Source: Stutzerimonas urumqiensis
GTDB taxonomy: Bacteria > Pseudomonadota > Gammaproteobacteria > Pseudomonadales > Pseudomonadaceae
Reading direction: 5' to 3'
NCBI RefSeq assembly: GCF_003640395.1
Contig: NZ_RBZQ01000002.1
Coordinates: 248,001 to 312,000, forward strand
DNA length: 64,000 nt
The notes beneath the pieces were generated by a model. The model ran no database searches, was not told the DNA's origin, and worked only from the letters and a program-made list of their open reading frames with translations. How positions within the stretch are numbered: the stretch's first letter is position 1; every line of letters begins with the position of its first letter. Shown here in pieces: positions 52,373-63,056 of this stretch. The position numbers and the translations under genes were made by a program.

Positions 52373-53515
52373 TCACGCCACCTGCATCAACCCCGCGAAC
52401 GCCTTGACGTGATGATCCTCGTCGCCGAACTCGTGGCCGATCATGACCAGGCGCTTGGCGTGGTGGGCCAGGTTGTATTCCCAGGTCATGCCGATGCCGC
52501 CGTGCAGCTGGATGGCTTCTTCGGCGATCTTGCGGCCGGCGCGGGTGCAGATGTACTTGGCCGCGGCCAGCACGCGGCGGCGGTCGTCGTTGTCTTCGCC
52601 GTCGGCGAAGGTCGCGGCGAGGATCGCCATGCTGGTGGCCTGCTCCAGCTCGGTCTGCATGTCGACCATGCGGTGCTGCAGCACCTGGAACTTGCCGATC
52701 GGCACGCCGAACTGCTTGCGCGTCTTCAGGTAGTCGAGGGTCAGCTTGCAGGCCTCGTCCATGTTGCCCAGCGCTTCGGCGCATTGCGCAGCGATGGCGC
52801 GGCCCTGCTGGTAGCGCAGTGCGGCGAAGGCGTTGCCCGGCTCGCCGAGCACGGCGTCGGCGCCGACCTGGACGTTGTCGAGGAACAACTCGCAGCCCTT
52901 GCGTCCGTCGATGGTCGGGTACACGCGGCGGGTCACGCCTTGCGCGTTCGGGTCGACCAGGAACAGGCCGATGCCCTGCTCATCGAAGCGCTCGCCGCTC
53001 ACCCGCGCCGAGACGATGATCCGGCCGGCGGTATGCCCGCCGATGACCACCGCCTTGCGCCCGGACAGCCTGAAGCCGTCACCGGCCGCCTCGGCCTTCG
53101 TCTGCACATCGTTCAGGTAGTAGTGGCTCTGCGGCTCTTCGACAGCCACGGCCAGTTGCAGCGAGGCGGCGGCGACCTGCGGCAGCAGGTCCTGCTTCTG
53201 TGCGTCGCTGCCGAGCTGGTCGATCAGCCCGCCGCCGAACACCACCGAGTGCAGGTAGGGCTCCAGCGTCAGCCCGCGGCCCAGTTCGGTCATCACCAGC
53301 ATGGTCTCGACGCCAGTGCCGTCAAAGCCGCCGAAGTCCTCGGCGAAGGGCACGGCGGTGAGGCCCAGCTCGCCGAGCTGGTTCCAGAAGTCGACGGAGA
53401 AACCCTGCTCGCTCTCGCGGTACTTCTCGCGCTGCTCGAACGGGTAGGCGTCGCGCACCAGACGCGCCGCGGTGTCTTGCAGCATCTGCTGCTCTTCGGT
53501 CAGTTTGAAGTCCAT
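52373..53515 (-). CDS. Acyl-CoA dehydrogenase, PimD-like small subunit
   Basis: A 380-residue FAD acyl-CoA dehydrogenase. N-terminal MDFKLTEEQQMLQDTAARLVRD, then AVAVEEPQSHY in the middle domain and the C-terminal helical segment AIQLHGGIGMTWEYNLAHHAKRL. The YEGT glutamate of medium-chain enzymes is not seen. It resembles the small subunit of pimeloyl-CoA dehydrogenase (PimD) and pairs with the next gene upstream, 12 nt away. Likely the two form one mixed enzyme. Substrate unknown; dicarboxylic or branched acyl-CoA is possible. Confidence 0.88.
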   Translation of the reverse strand: MDFKLTEEQQMLQDTAARLVRDAYPFEQREKYRESEQGFSVDFWNQLGELGLTAVPFAEDFGGFDGTGVETMLVMTELGRGLTLEPYLHSVVFGGGLIDQLGSDAQKQDLLPQVAAASLQLAVAVEEPQSHYYLNDVQTKAEAAGDGFRLSGRKAVVIGGHTAGRIIVSARVSGERFDEQGIGLFLVDPNAQGVTRRVYPTIDGRKGCELFLDNVQVGADAVLGEPGNAFAALRYQQGRAIAAQCAEALGNMDEACKLTLDYLKTRKQFGVPIGKFQVLQHRMVDMQTELEQATSMAILAATFADGEDNDDRRRVLAAAKYICTRAGRKIAEEAIQLHGGIGMTWEYNLAHHAKRLVMIGHEFGDEDHHVKAFAGLMQVA

Positions 53516-53527
53516 TGCAGTGCCCCC

Positions 53528-54724
53528 TTACAGCTCGAGAATCATCTTCGAGACGATGTTCTTCTGGATTTCGTTGGAGCCGCCGAAGATCGACAGCTTG
53601 CGCATGTTGAAGTAGTCGCCGGCCAGCGACGCGCTGTAGTCCTCATGCAGCAGCTCGCCCTCGTAGCCGAAGTCGAGTTCTTCCTCGAGGAATGGCAGCG
53701 CGTAGGGGCCGATGACCTTGCGCAGCAGATTCGTGATCGCCTGACGGATCTCGGTGCCCTTGACCTTGAGGATCGAGGATTCGGCGCCGGGCACGCCGCC
53801 TTCCTTCGCCGCGGCGAGGATGCGCAGGGTGCTCATCTCGATGGCCATCAGCTGCATCTCCACCTCGGCGATCTGGGCGCGGAACAGCGGGTCTTCGAGC
53901 ATCGGCTGGCCGCCGGCGGTTTCCTTCATGGCGATGCGCTTCAGGTGCGCCAGCGCCGCCTTCGACGCGCCGATGCCGGCCAGGCCGGTGCGCTCGTGGG
54001 TCAAGAGGTACTTGGCGCAGGTCCAGCCCTTGTTCTCCTCGCCGACCAGGTTTTCCACCGGCACCTTGACGTTGTCGAAGAAGACCTCGTTGACCTCGTG
54101 GTCGCCGTCCAGCGTGATGATCGGGCGCACGCTGATGCCGGGCGTGTCCATGTCGATCAAGAGGAAGCTGATGCCGCGCTGCTGCTGGGCTTCCGGGTCG
54201 GTGCGCACCAGGCAGAAGATCATGTTGGCGTGCTGGCCGAGGGTGGTCCAGGTCTTCTGGCCGTTGACGATGTAGTGGTCGCCCTCGCGCACGGCGCGGG
54301 TCTTCAGGCTCGCAAGGTCGGAGCCCGCGCCCGGCTCGGAGTAACCCTGGCACCACCAGTCTTCGCCCGAGAGGATGCGCGGCAGGTAGTAGTCCTTCTG
54401 CTGCTGGGTGCCGAACTTGATGATCACCGGGGCGACCATGTTCGGGCCGAACGGGATGGTGCGCGGCCCGCCGTAGGCGGCCAGTTCCTCGTCGAAGATG
54501 TGCTTCTCGACCGGGCCCCAGGTGGTGCCGCCGAATTCGACCGGCCAGCCCGGCACGTACCAGCCCTTCTTCGACAGGATCTGCTGCCAGCGCTGGTGAT
54601 CTTCCTTGGACAGGTGCTTGCCGAGCTTGACCTTGGCGGCGATGTCCGCCGGCAGCTCGCTTTCGAGGAAGGCCCGCACTTCGTCGCGGAAGGCGAGCTC
54701 TTCGGCCGTGAAATTGACGTTCAT
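53528..54724 (-). CDS. Acyl-CoA dehydrogenase, PimC-like large subunit
   Basis: A 398-residue acyl-CoA dehydrogenase starting MNVNFTAEELAFRDEVRAFLE. The FAD and substrate region has WWCQGYSEPGAGSDLASLKT and WTTLGQHANMIFCLVRT; the C-terminus has MRKLSIFGGSNEIQKNIVSK, where the usual YEGTNEI glutamate is Gly. It resembles PimC of Rhodopseudomonas palustris. Together with the downstream small subunit and the upstream hydratase/dehydrogenase it mirrors pimF-pimC-pimD. A sensible reading is a two-subunit acyl-CoA dehydrogenase. Confidence 0.9.
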   Translation of the reverse strand: MNVNFTAEELAFRDEVRAFLESELPADIAAKVKLGKHLSKEDHQRWQQILSKKGWYVPGWPVEFGGTTWGPVEKHIFDEELAAYGGPRTIPFGPNMVAPVIIKFGTQQQKDYYLPRILSGEDWWCQGYSEPGAGSDLASLKTRAVREGDHYIVNGQKTWTTLGQHANMIFCLVRTDPEAQQQRGISFLLIDMDTPGISVRPIITLDGDHEVNEVFFDNVKVPVENLVGEENKGWTCAKYLLTHERTGLAGIGASKAALAHLKRIAMKETAGGQPMLEDPLFRAQIAEVEMQLMAIEMSTLRILAAAKEGGVPGAESSILKVKGTEIRQAITNLLRKVIGPYALPFLEEELDFGYEGELLHEDYSASLAGDYFNMRKLSIFGGSNEIQKNIVSKMILEL

Positions 54725-54766
54725 TGATGAATCCTCTGATCGTTCAGCAAGGTTGCGGCAGGCGGC

Positions 54767-56872
<2,106 letters not shown>

Positions 56873-56917
56873 GGCAGGCCTCCGTCTATAGAGAGAAATT
56901 GATTGGAGTTATTTTCA

Positions 56918-56932
56918 CGAAACCATGTTTCG
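56918..56932. promoter_or_regulatory. IclR-type palindrome CGAAAC-CAT-GTTTCG
   Basis: A perfect 15-bp palindrome 46 nt before the start of the multifunctional gene. Its right half (56924-56937, minus strand) repeats the 14-bp motif upstream of the IclR gene. A half-site, TGTGCGAAAC, follows at 56979-56988. KdgR-type IclR operators have the same GAAAC/GTTTC arms. Confidence 0.6.
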
Positions 56933-57156
56933 CACAGCAGAATAAATGAGCCATTTATGTCTGTCGAGGGCATCAAGATGTGCGAAACCCATCGGACAAC
57001 CATAGAAGGCGCCTAGGGAAAGGTCGCTGAAAAGGCAACGCGTTGAACGAATGGCGCCACAACGAACGGCTCGCTTGCTGAGGCGCGCATGGGCGCAGCG
57101 GACAGGAGGCGGGGTCAGGTTCCGTTCGATTTCTTGGCGCAGCCAACCGACGGCGC

Positions 57157-57343
57157 GGTAGGTGCGAGCGCGAGTTCGCGAAGGCTTGCAGGGAGCGAGG
57201 GCGAGCGGGACGTCGCGGCGGATTGCCCTCTCGCCTTCTTGGGGAGCGAGGGTGCCGGGTAGGGTCATGTCCGGTTGGGCTTCGCGTGTGCTCGGCCCAA
57301 CCTGCGGCAGTTCATGTTTTCGCGAGCGAGCTCGCTCCTACGA
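57157..57343. repeat. Pair of REP elements in inverted orientation
   Basis: Copy 1 (about 57157-57183) reads GTAGGTGCGAGCGCGAGTTC and onward; copy 2 (57317-57343) is the reverse orientation, TTCGCGAGCGAGCTCGCTCC. Copy 2 has a perfect 14-bp palindrome at 57324-57337. The 481-nt region 56873-57353 otherwise holds the promoter sites above and no gene. Confidence 0.75.
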
Positions 57344-57353
57344 GGCCGAAGCC

Positions 57354-58802
57354 TTACAACCCCAGGCAGAGGTACTTGATCTCCAGGTAATCCTCGATGC
57401 CGTACTTGGAGCCTTCGCGGCCGAGGCCGGAGGATTTCACGCCGCCGAAGGGCGCGACCTCGGTGGAGATCATCCCCGTATTGATGCCGACCATGCCCGA
57501 CTCGATCGCCTCCGCCACGCGGAACACCCGACCCAGATCCCGCGCATAGAAGTACGCAGCCAGACCGAATTCGGTGTCGTTGGCCAGGGCGATGCCTTCG
57601 GCCTCGTCCTTGAAGCGGAACAGCGGCGCCAGCGGGCCGAAGGTCTCTTCCTTCGCCACCTTGGCATCGTGCGGGACGTTGACCATCAGCGTCGGCTCGA
57701 AATAGCTGCCGCCCATCTCGTGCGCCTTGCCGCCGGTGAGCACCTGGGCGCCGTTGGCGACCGCGTCCTCGATGTGCTCCTTGACCTTGGCCGCGGCGCG
57801 CTCGTCGATCAGCGGGCCGATGTCGGTGCCTTCATCCAGGCCATTGCCGACACGCAGCTTCGCCACCGCCGCCTGGAATTTCTCGGCGAAGGCGTCGTAC
57901 ACGCCGTCCTGCACGTAGATGCGGTTGACGCAGACGCACGTCTGCCCGGCGTTGCGGTACTTGGACTGCATGGCGCCTTTCACCGCCTCGTCCAGGTCGG
58001 CGTCGTCGAACACCAGAAACGGCGCGTTGCCGCCGAGTTCCAGCGAGACCTTCTTGATCCCCGGCGCGCACTGCGCCATGAGCTTGGCGCCGACTTCGGT
58101 GGAGCCGGTGAAGCTGATCTTGCGCACCGTCGGGTTGGCGGTCAGTTCGTCGCCGATGTCGCCGGCCGAGCCGGTGATGACGCTGAACACGCCCTTGGGA
58201 ATGCCCGCACGCTCGGCCAGTTCGGCCAGTGCCAACGCGGAAAACGGCGTCTGGCTGGCCGGCTTGACCACCATGGTGCAACCGGCGGCGAGCGCCGGGC
58301 CAACCTTGCGGGTGATCATCGCCGCCGGGAAATTCCACGGCGTGATGGCCGCGGTCACGCCGATCGGCTGCTTGAGCACGATGATGCGCTTGTCTTTCTG
58401 GTGCCCCGGAATGGTGTCGCCATAGACACGCTTGGCTTCCTCGGCGAACCACTCGAGGAAGGAGGCAGCATAGGCGATCTCGCCCTTGGATTCGGCCAGC
58501 GGCTTGCCCTGTTCCAGGGTCATCAGGCGGGCGAGGTCGTCCTGGTTCTCCATCATCAGCTCGAACCAGCGCCGCAGCTTCTGCGAACGCTCCTTGGCGG
58601 TCAGGTCACGCCAGGCCGGCAGCGCGCGCTCGGCGGCCTCGATGGCACGACGGGTCTCGGCGGCGCCCATCTTCGGCACGCTGCCCAGGATCTCGTTGGT
58701 GGCCGGGTTGTTGACCTTGATGGTCTGGCCGCTGTCCGCGTCCTGCCAGGTCCCGTCGATGTAGGCCTGCTGGCGGAACAGCGAAGTGTCTTTGAGTTGC
58801 AT
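57354..58802 (-). CDS. gabD: NAD(P)-dependent succinate-semialdehyde dehydrogenase
   Basis: A 482-residue aldehyde dehydrogenase. Motifs: ITPWNFPAAMITRKVGPALAAGC (parts: TPWNFPAAMI, GPALAAGC), KPASQTPFSALALAE, FTGSTEVG, the active-site Glu in LELGGNAPFLVFDD, and catalytic Cys in NAGQTCVCVNRI. It oxidises succinate semialdehyde to succinate. The ATG at 58802 with GAGGAGACTGCC upstream gives normal length. The usual partner gabT is not adjacent. A GTGCGAAAC half-site at 58923-58931, upstream, hints at the same regulator as the beta-oxidation operon. Confidence 0.92.
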   Translation of the reverse strand: MQLKDTSLFRQQAYIDGTWQDADSGQTIKVNNPATNEILGSVPKMGAAETRRAIEAAERALPAWRDLTAKERSQKLRRWFELMMENQDDLARLMTLEQGKPLAESKGEIAYAASFLEWFAEEAKRVYGDTIPGHQKDKRIIVLKQPIGVTAAITPWNFPAAMITRKVGPALAAGCTMVVKPASQTPFSALALAELAERAGIPKGVFSVITGSAGDIGDELTANPTVRKISFTGSTEVGAKLMAQCAPGIKKVSLELGGNAPFLVFDDADLDEAVKGAMQSKYRNAGQTCVCVNRIYVQDGVYDAFAEKFQAAVAKLRVGNGLDEGTDIGPLIDERAAAKVKEHIEDAVANGAQVLTGGKAHEMGGSYFEPTLMVNVPHDAKVAKEETFGPLAPLFRFKDEAEGIALANDTEFGLAAYFYARDLGRVFRVAEAIESGMVGINTGMISTEVAPFGGVKSSGLGREGSKYGIEDYLEIKYLCLGL

Positions 58803-59013
58803 GGCAGTCTCCTCGAGGCCGCAGCATGGCGCTGCGGTAAGGGCGGGGCGGCGCCCGCCAGGGAAGGTCGATCGCATCAGCTGAGAACGGCACCACGCCA
58901 GCCGGTTCCCGCCGCGCGAGCGGTGCGAAACCGGACCATGCTAGGCCCGGCTCCGCGCCGGCAGCAAGCTCATGCCTGGCGCGGTTGGCCGGCCATAGCC
59001 CAGGCTGATGCGC

Positions 59014-60441
59014 TCAGCCGCCGGCTGAAAGCTGCCTGAAGGCGTCGAGCGCGCGGGCGCGGCTCCGCGCGAGGTCGACGATCAGCGGCGGGTAATCGGC
59101 GGCCGCGAACAGGTCCGCGGAGACCGGCGGCAGGTGGATGTCGCGATCGGACAGGTGCGCCAGCTCCGGCGCCCACTGGCGGATGAAGACGCCCTGCGGA
59201 TCGAAGCGCTGCGACTGGGTGACCGGGTTGAACAGCCGGAAGTACGGCACCGAGTCGGTGCCGGTCGAGGCGCACCACTGCCAGCCGCCGTTGTTCTGCG
59301 CCAGGTCGCCGTCGATCAGGTGCCGCATGAACCAGCGCTCGCCTTCGCGCCAGTCGATCAGCAGGTTCTTCGACAGAAACATGGCGGTGATCATCCGCAG
59401 GCGGTTGTGCATCCAGCCGGTGGCCAGCAAGGCGCGCATGGCCGCGTCGACAAGCGGAATGCCCGTGCGCCCCTGCTGCCAGGCGCACAGCTCATCCGGC
59501 GCATGACGCCACGGCAGGCGCTCGGTCTCGGGACGGAACGCCCGGCCCATCGAGACGCGCGGAAAGGCGCAGAGCACGTGCCGGTAGAACTCGCGCCAGA
59601 GCAGTTCGCCGATCCACTGCGAGGCGCCGGCGTCGCCTCCGTCGAAGGTGCCGCGATTGGCGGCCAATGCCGCGTCGAGACACTGCCGAGGCGACAGCAC
59701 GCCCGCCGCCAGGTAGGGCGAAAGCTGGCTGGTGCCCGGTTCGGACGGCACGTCGCGCGCCTGCCCATACGCCGACAGGCGCTCGTCGACGAACCGCGCC
59801 AGCTGCGCCTGCGCATGGCGTTCGCCAGCCGGCCAGCGCGCCTGCAACTCGGCGGACGGAGGCTCGAAGCCGATCACCCGGTCCGGCAGCGCATCGCCGG
59901 CGATGCCGAGCGGGGCCTGGGGGCGGGGCGCGGAGCCGGCGCCCACCGGGGCATGCCACAGCCGCTCGAGGCACGCCTTGCGGAACTGGCCGTAGACACG
60001 AAAAGGCCCGCCCGTGCGCGTTCGGATGGTGCCTGGCGCGAACAACGCGTCGTCGAGATGCCGCTCGAAGCGCACGCCCCGGTCCAGCAGGGCCGAGGCC
60101 ACCGCCTCATCGCGTCGCTGTTCGTTGACCCCGTACTGGTCGTTGACATGCACGGCCGCCACGCGCAGCTCATGGCACACCCGGACCAGCACGTCCGGCG
60201 CGCCCGTCCAGTCCGGCACCTGGCGAATCAGCAGCGGCACGCCCAGCCGTTCGAGCCGTTCACCGAGGCAGGCGAGATTGCGCAACCAGAAGTCCACCTT
60301 GCAGGCGGCATCGTCATGCCGGCGCCATTGCTCGGGCGTGATCAGGAACAGCGCCACCGTCGGCCCGTTGGCCATCGCGGCGGACAGCGCGGTGTTGTCG
60401 TCGGCGCGCAGGTCGGTGCGCAGCCAGATCAGTTGCAGCAT
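59014..60441 (-). CDS. phrB: Deoxyribodipyrimidine photolyase
   Basis: A 475-residue class I CPD photolyase. The N-terminal antenna domain starts LQLIWLRTDLRADDNTAL. The FAD and DNA-binding helical domain contains GTSQLSPYLAAGVLSPRQC, WIGELLWREFYRHVL, TGIPLVDAAMRALLATGWMHNRLRMI (split here in use), and SRTDSVPYFRLFNP-type WCASTGTDSVPYFRLFNP. It uses blue light to split cyclobutane pyrimidine dimers. It lies 19 nt after the YbgA-type gene, on the same strand, so they form an operon beside a LOV photoreceptor and a LitR-like regulator. Confidence 0.95.
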   Translation of the reverse strand: MLQLIWLRTDLRADDNTALSAAMANGPTVALFLITPEQWRRHDDAACKVDFWLRNLACLGERLERLGVPLLIRQVPDWTGAPDVLVRVCHELRVAAVHVNDQYGVNEQRRDEAVASALLDRGVRFERHLDDALFAPGTIRTRTGGPFRVYGQFRKACLERLWHAPVGAGSAPRPQAPLGIAGDALPDRVIGFEPPSAELQARWPAGERHAQAQLARFVDERLSAYGQARDVPSEPGTSQLSPYLAAGVLSPRQCLDAALAANRGTFDGGDAGASQWIGELLWREFYRHVLCAFPRVSMGRAFRPETERLPWRHAPDELCAWQQGRTGIPLVDAAMRALLATGWMHNRLRMITAMFLSKNLLIDWREGERWFMRHLIDGDLAQNNGGWQWCASTGTDSVPYFRLFNPVTQSQRFDPQGVFIRQWAPELAHLSDRDIHLPPVSADLFAAADYPPLIVDLARSRARALDAFRQLSAGG

Positions 60442-60460
60442 GGAGGTCCTTGTCGGTCGC

Positions 60461-61426
60461 TCAGATGGCGTTGCGCAGGCTGAGCACCTCAGGGTGCGGT
60501 TGCAGGTAAGCCTGGCCGGCGAGGTAGGGGTCGGGGTGCCTGCGCAAATGGTGTTTGAGCAGCGTCAGCGGCACGACCAGCGGCACGATGCCGTCGCGGT
60601 ACTGACCGATCAGCCGCTGGATTTCCGCGCGGTCGGCGCCGTCGAGATCGCGCTTGAGATAGCCGCTGAGGTGCTGCAACACGTTGCTGTGCGTGCCGCG
60701 CGTGGCAGGCCGCCGTAGCGCCGCCATCAGCCGAGCGAAGTATTGGGGCGCCAGCACCTCCAGCGGCTGGTCGGCGATCGCCCCGAGCAGCCGGCCCAGC
60801 GCCTTGTATTCGGCCGGGTGATGCGCCATCAGCTGATACTTGTAGCCGGCGTGATAAGCCAGCACACCGCGCCGGGTCAGCCCTTCACGGCACAGCCGCT
60901 GCCAGTTCGCGTAGGCGTAGACGCGGGTCAGGAAATTCTCCCGCAGCACCGGGTCGTGCAGACGGCCATCCTCCTCCACGGGCAGGTCGGGCAGCGCGTC
61001 CATCAGGGCGCGGGCGAAGATGCCGGTACCGCCGCCCTCGGCCGGATAGCCGTTGTCCTGGTAGACCTTGACCCGCTCCATCCCGCAGGACGGCGACTTC
61101 TGCATCAGGATGTAGCCGGACACCCCCTGCAGCGACTCGGCCACCTCCCGGCCATAGCGGGCCAGCGCATCGGTCACGTCCAGCGCGGTATCGACCGTGC
61201 CGCGTGCATGCGGCGCGGCGGGGTCGCCCACCAGGCGGATCGGTTGGCGCGGCGTGCCCAGGCCGATGGCCATCTCCGGGCACAGCGGGACGAACTCGAC
61301 ATGCTCGGCCAGCGTTTGCGCGCACAGCGCCGAGCGCTTGTGCCCACCGTTGAAGCGCACCTCCTCGCCGAGCAGGCAGGCGCTGATACCGAGGCGGGGA
61401 CGATCGACGACGGGATACCTGGACAT
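60461..61426 (-). CDS. YbgA-type DUF523/DUF1722 protein
   Basis: A 321-residue protein. The DUF523 domain (5-150) has LGISACLLGEEVRFNGGHK, FVPLCPEMAIGLGTPRQPI and MQKSPSCGMERVKVY, the conserved cysteines in CLLG, LCPE and SPSCG. The DUF1722/YbgA domain (about 185-320) ends with HPDPYLAGQAYLQPHPEVL. Function is unproven; the gene is often linked to photolyase, as here. The ATG at 61426 is chosen for MSRYPVVDRPRLGIS; an upstream in-frame ATG at 61450 lies in the promoter region. Confidence 0.88.
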   Translation of the reverse strand: MSRYPVVDRPRLGISACLLGEEVRFNGGHKRSALCAQTLAEHVEFVPLCPEMAIGLGTPRQPIRLVGDPAAPHARGTVDTALDVTDALARYGREVAESLQGVSGYILMQKSPSCGMERVKVYQDNGYPAEGGGTGIFARALMDALPDLPVEEDGRLHDPVLRENFLTRVYAYANWQRLCREGLTRRGVLAYHAGYKYQLMAHHPAEYKALGRLLGAIADQPLEVLAPQYFARLMAALRRPATRGTHSNVLQHLSGYLKRDLDGADRAEIQRLIGQYRDGIVPLVVPLTLLKHHLRRHPDPYLAGQAYLQPHPEVLSLRNAI

Positions 61427-61522
61427 AACGAACCTATACAGACAATACAAATTGCATAGCTTTTGCAGAGGATAGAGCCTATGCTTTGGCCGTCAAGCCA
61501 TTGATCTGCGGAGGATTGCTCC
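61427..61522. promoter_or_regulatory. Divergent promoter region of the photolyase locus
   Basis: A 96-nt AT-rich island between the YbgA-phrB operon and the epimerase gene. It contains TATACAG (61435-61441), the inverted repeat CAAT-ACAA-ATTG (61443-61454) and, on the minus strand, a TTGACG -35-like box followed after 16 nt by TATCCT. A LitR-type repressor could bind here, but no site is proven. Confidence 0.5.
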
Positions 61523-62428
61523 ATGCGCATCCTGCTGACCGGCGGCACCGGCCTGATCGGGCGGGCGCTGTGCCGTCACTGGCTCGCGGAGGGCCACACG
61601 CTCTGGGTGCTCAGTCGCCATCCCGAGCGGGTGGCGCATGTCTGCGGCAACCTCGTACGCGGTATCGGCCACCTCGAAGCGCTCGACGACGAGCCGCTCG
61701 ACGCGGTGGTGAACCTTGCCGGCGCGCCCATCGCGGATCGCCCCTGGACCGCCCGGCGCCGCCGCCTCCTATGGGACAGCCGCGTCACCTTGACCGAACG
61801 GCTCGTGCGTTGGCTGGCAAGCCGCGAACAGCGCCCCGAGCTCCTGATATCGGGCTCCGCGGTGGGCTATTACGGCGATACCGGCGAGCCGCTCGTCGAT
61901 GAACAGACGCCGGCCGGCGAGGACTTCGCCGCGAAGCTGTGCTTGGGCTGGGAGATGGCGGCGCAGGCGGCGGAGACGGTCGGAATGCGCGTCGTCACGG
62001 TCAGGACCGGGCTGGTGCTGGCGCGCGAGGGGGGATTTCTCCAGCGGCTACTGCCGGTCTTCCGGCTGGGCCTCGGCGGCCGGCTCGGCAACGGGCGGCA
62101 ATGGATGCCGTGGATCCACCTGGACGATCAGGTCGCGCTGATCGACGCCCTGCTGCACCAGCCGCACGCCAGCGGCGCCTTCAATGCCTGTGCACCGGAG
62201 CCGGTTCGCAACGCCGCCTTCACCGAGGCGCTGGGCCGACGCCTGCACCGGCCGACCCTGCTGCCGCTGCCCGCCCCGCTATTGCGGGTCGGTCTCGGTG
62301 AATTGTCGGGGCTGCTCCTGGGTGGCCAGCATGCGCTGCCGGCGCGCCTGCAACTGGCCGGATTCGCCTTCAGGCATTCGCACCTGGCGACGGCGCTCGA
62401 TGACCTGATCGGCCAGGCGCGTCGGTGA
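61523..62428 (+). CDS. TIGR01777-family SDR epimerase (YfcH-like)
   Basis: A 301-residue extended short-chain dehydrogenase. The nucleotide fold starts MRILLTGGTGLIGRALCRHW. The motif DAVVNLAGAPIADRPWT is near residue 60, SGSAVGYYGDTGEPLVDE near 112, and VRTGLVLAREGGFLQRLLPVF near 160. The C-terminal DUF1731 has the RLPARLQLAGFAF segment. The substrate is unknown; relatives often sit beside light- or stress-response genes. It starts in the divergent region with phrB and so may be part of the same regulon. Confidence 0.9.
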   Translation: MRILLTGGTGLIGRALCRHWLAEGHTLWVLSRHPERVAHVCGNLVRGIGHLEALDDEPLDAVVNLAGAPIADRPWTARRRRLLWDSRVTLTERLVRWLASREQRPELLISGSAVGYYGDTGEPLVDEQTPAGEDFAAKLCLGWEMAAQAAETVGMRVVTVRTGLVLAREGGFLQRLLPVFRLGLGGRLGNGRQWMPWIHLDDQVALIDALLHQPHASGAFNACAPEPVRNAAFTEALGRRLHRPTLLPLPAPLLRVGLGELSGLLLGGQHALPARLQLAGFAFRHSHLATALDDLIGQARR

Positions 62429-62445
62429 AGCGGACGCGCGCGGTG

Positions 62446-62889
62446 TCAGCCCTTCGCCTCGAGCGCCTCGCGCAGGCGGCGGACCTCCGCCTCCAGCGCC
62501 TCGACCCGTCGCAGCGCCTCGACCTCGGCGGTGACGTCCCTCTGGATGCCGATGAAATAGGTCAGCTGCTCGGCCTCGTTGAACACCGGCGTGAGCGACA
62601 GCTCGTTCCAGAACAGCGAGCCATCGCGCCGGTAGTTGCGGATGATTTCACGGCAGGGTCGGCCGTCCTTGAGCGCCTGGCGGATCGCCGCCAGGGCCGG
62701 CTGCTCCCGGTCGTCGCCCTGCAGGAAGCGGCAGTCGCGGTAAAGAATGTCATCGACCGCATACCCGGTCAGCCGCTCGAAGGCCGCGTTGGCATAGATG
62801 AGGATGTTGTCCTCGCCCTCCTGCTCGGCCACCACGATGCCGTCGTTCGACGCCTCGATGACTCGTTGCAGCAGCTTGGCGTTGATCAT
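62446..62889 (-). CDS. Short LOV photoreceptor protein
   Basis: A 147-residue PAS/LOV protein, close to P. putida SB1-LOV. MINAKLLQRVIEASNDGIVVAE at the N-terminus (given in part: VIEASNDGIVVAE) and the LOV signature YRDCRFLQGDDR are present, with the photoactive Cys at 53. FMN-contact segments include NYRRDGSLFWNELSLTPV and the C-terminal Q in TYFIGIQRDVT. The tail (120-147) is an amphipathic helix, as in dimeric short LOV proteins. Blue light should form a cysteinyl-flavin adduct and change its partner. It is head-to-head with a LitR-like regulator. Confidence 0.92.
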   Translation of the reverse strand: MINAKLLQRVIEASNDGIVVAEQEGEDNILIYANAAFERLTGYAVDDILYRDCRFLQGDDREQPALAAIRQALKDGRPCREIIRNYRRDGSLFWNELSLTPVFNEAEQLTYFIGIQRDVTAEVEALRRVEALEAEVRRLREALEAKG

Positions 62890-63056
62890 GTCGTTGTTCT
62901 TCCCTCTGGCGGTGCGGCGATTCTAAAGGAGATTGCCGGCCACGGTGCGTCGCCGCAGCATGCGGCAATCCGTACGCCCTCTGTACAGGCCGGCCACGCT
63001 GTTACGCCCCGGCGCCTCGGCTACAATGCCGCCTTCGCTTCACCGAGTCCCCTCGC
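62890..63056. promoter_or_regulatory. LOV / LitR-like divergent promoter region
   Basis: A 167-nt region with the perfect palindrome CTGTACAG at 62981-62988 and TACAAT at 63022-63027 as a possible -10 box of the regulator gene. TGTACAG here resembles TATACAG in the phrB region, a candidate shared operator. Confidence 0.45.

Noticed and set aside
52247..54727. 826-codon open frame on the plus strand
   Set aside because: It lies antisense to two acyl-CoA dehydrogenase genes with clear motifs, has no ribosome site and a composition typical of GC-rich mirror frames.
57162..59039. 625-codon open frame on the plus strand
   Set aside because: Antisense to gabD and without any recognised domain; a GC-bias shadow.
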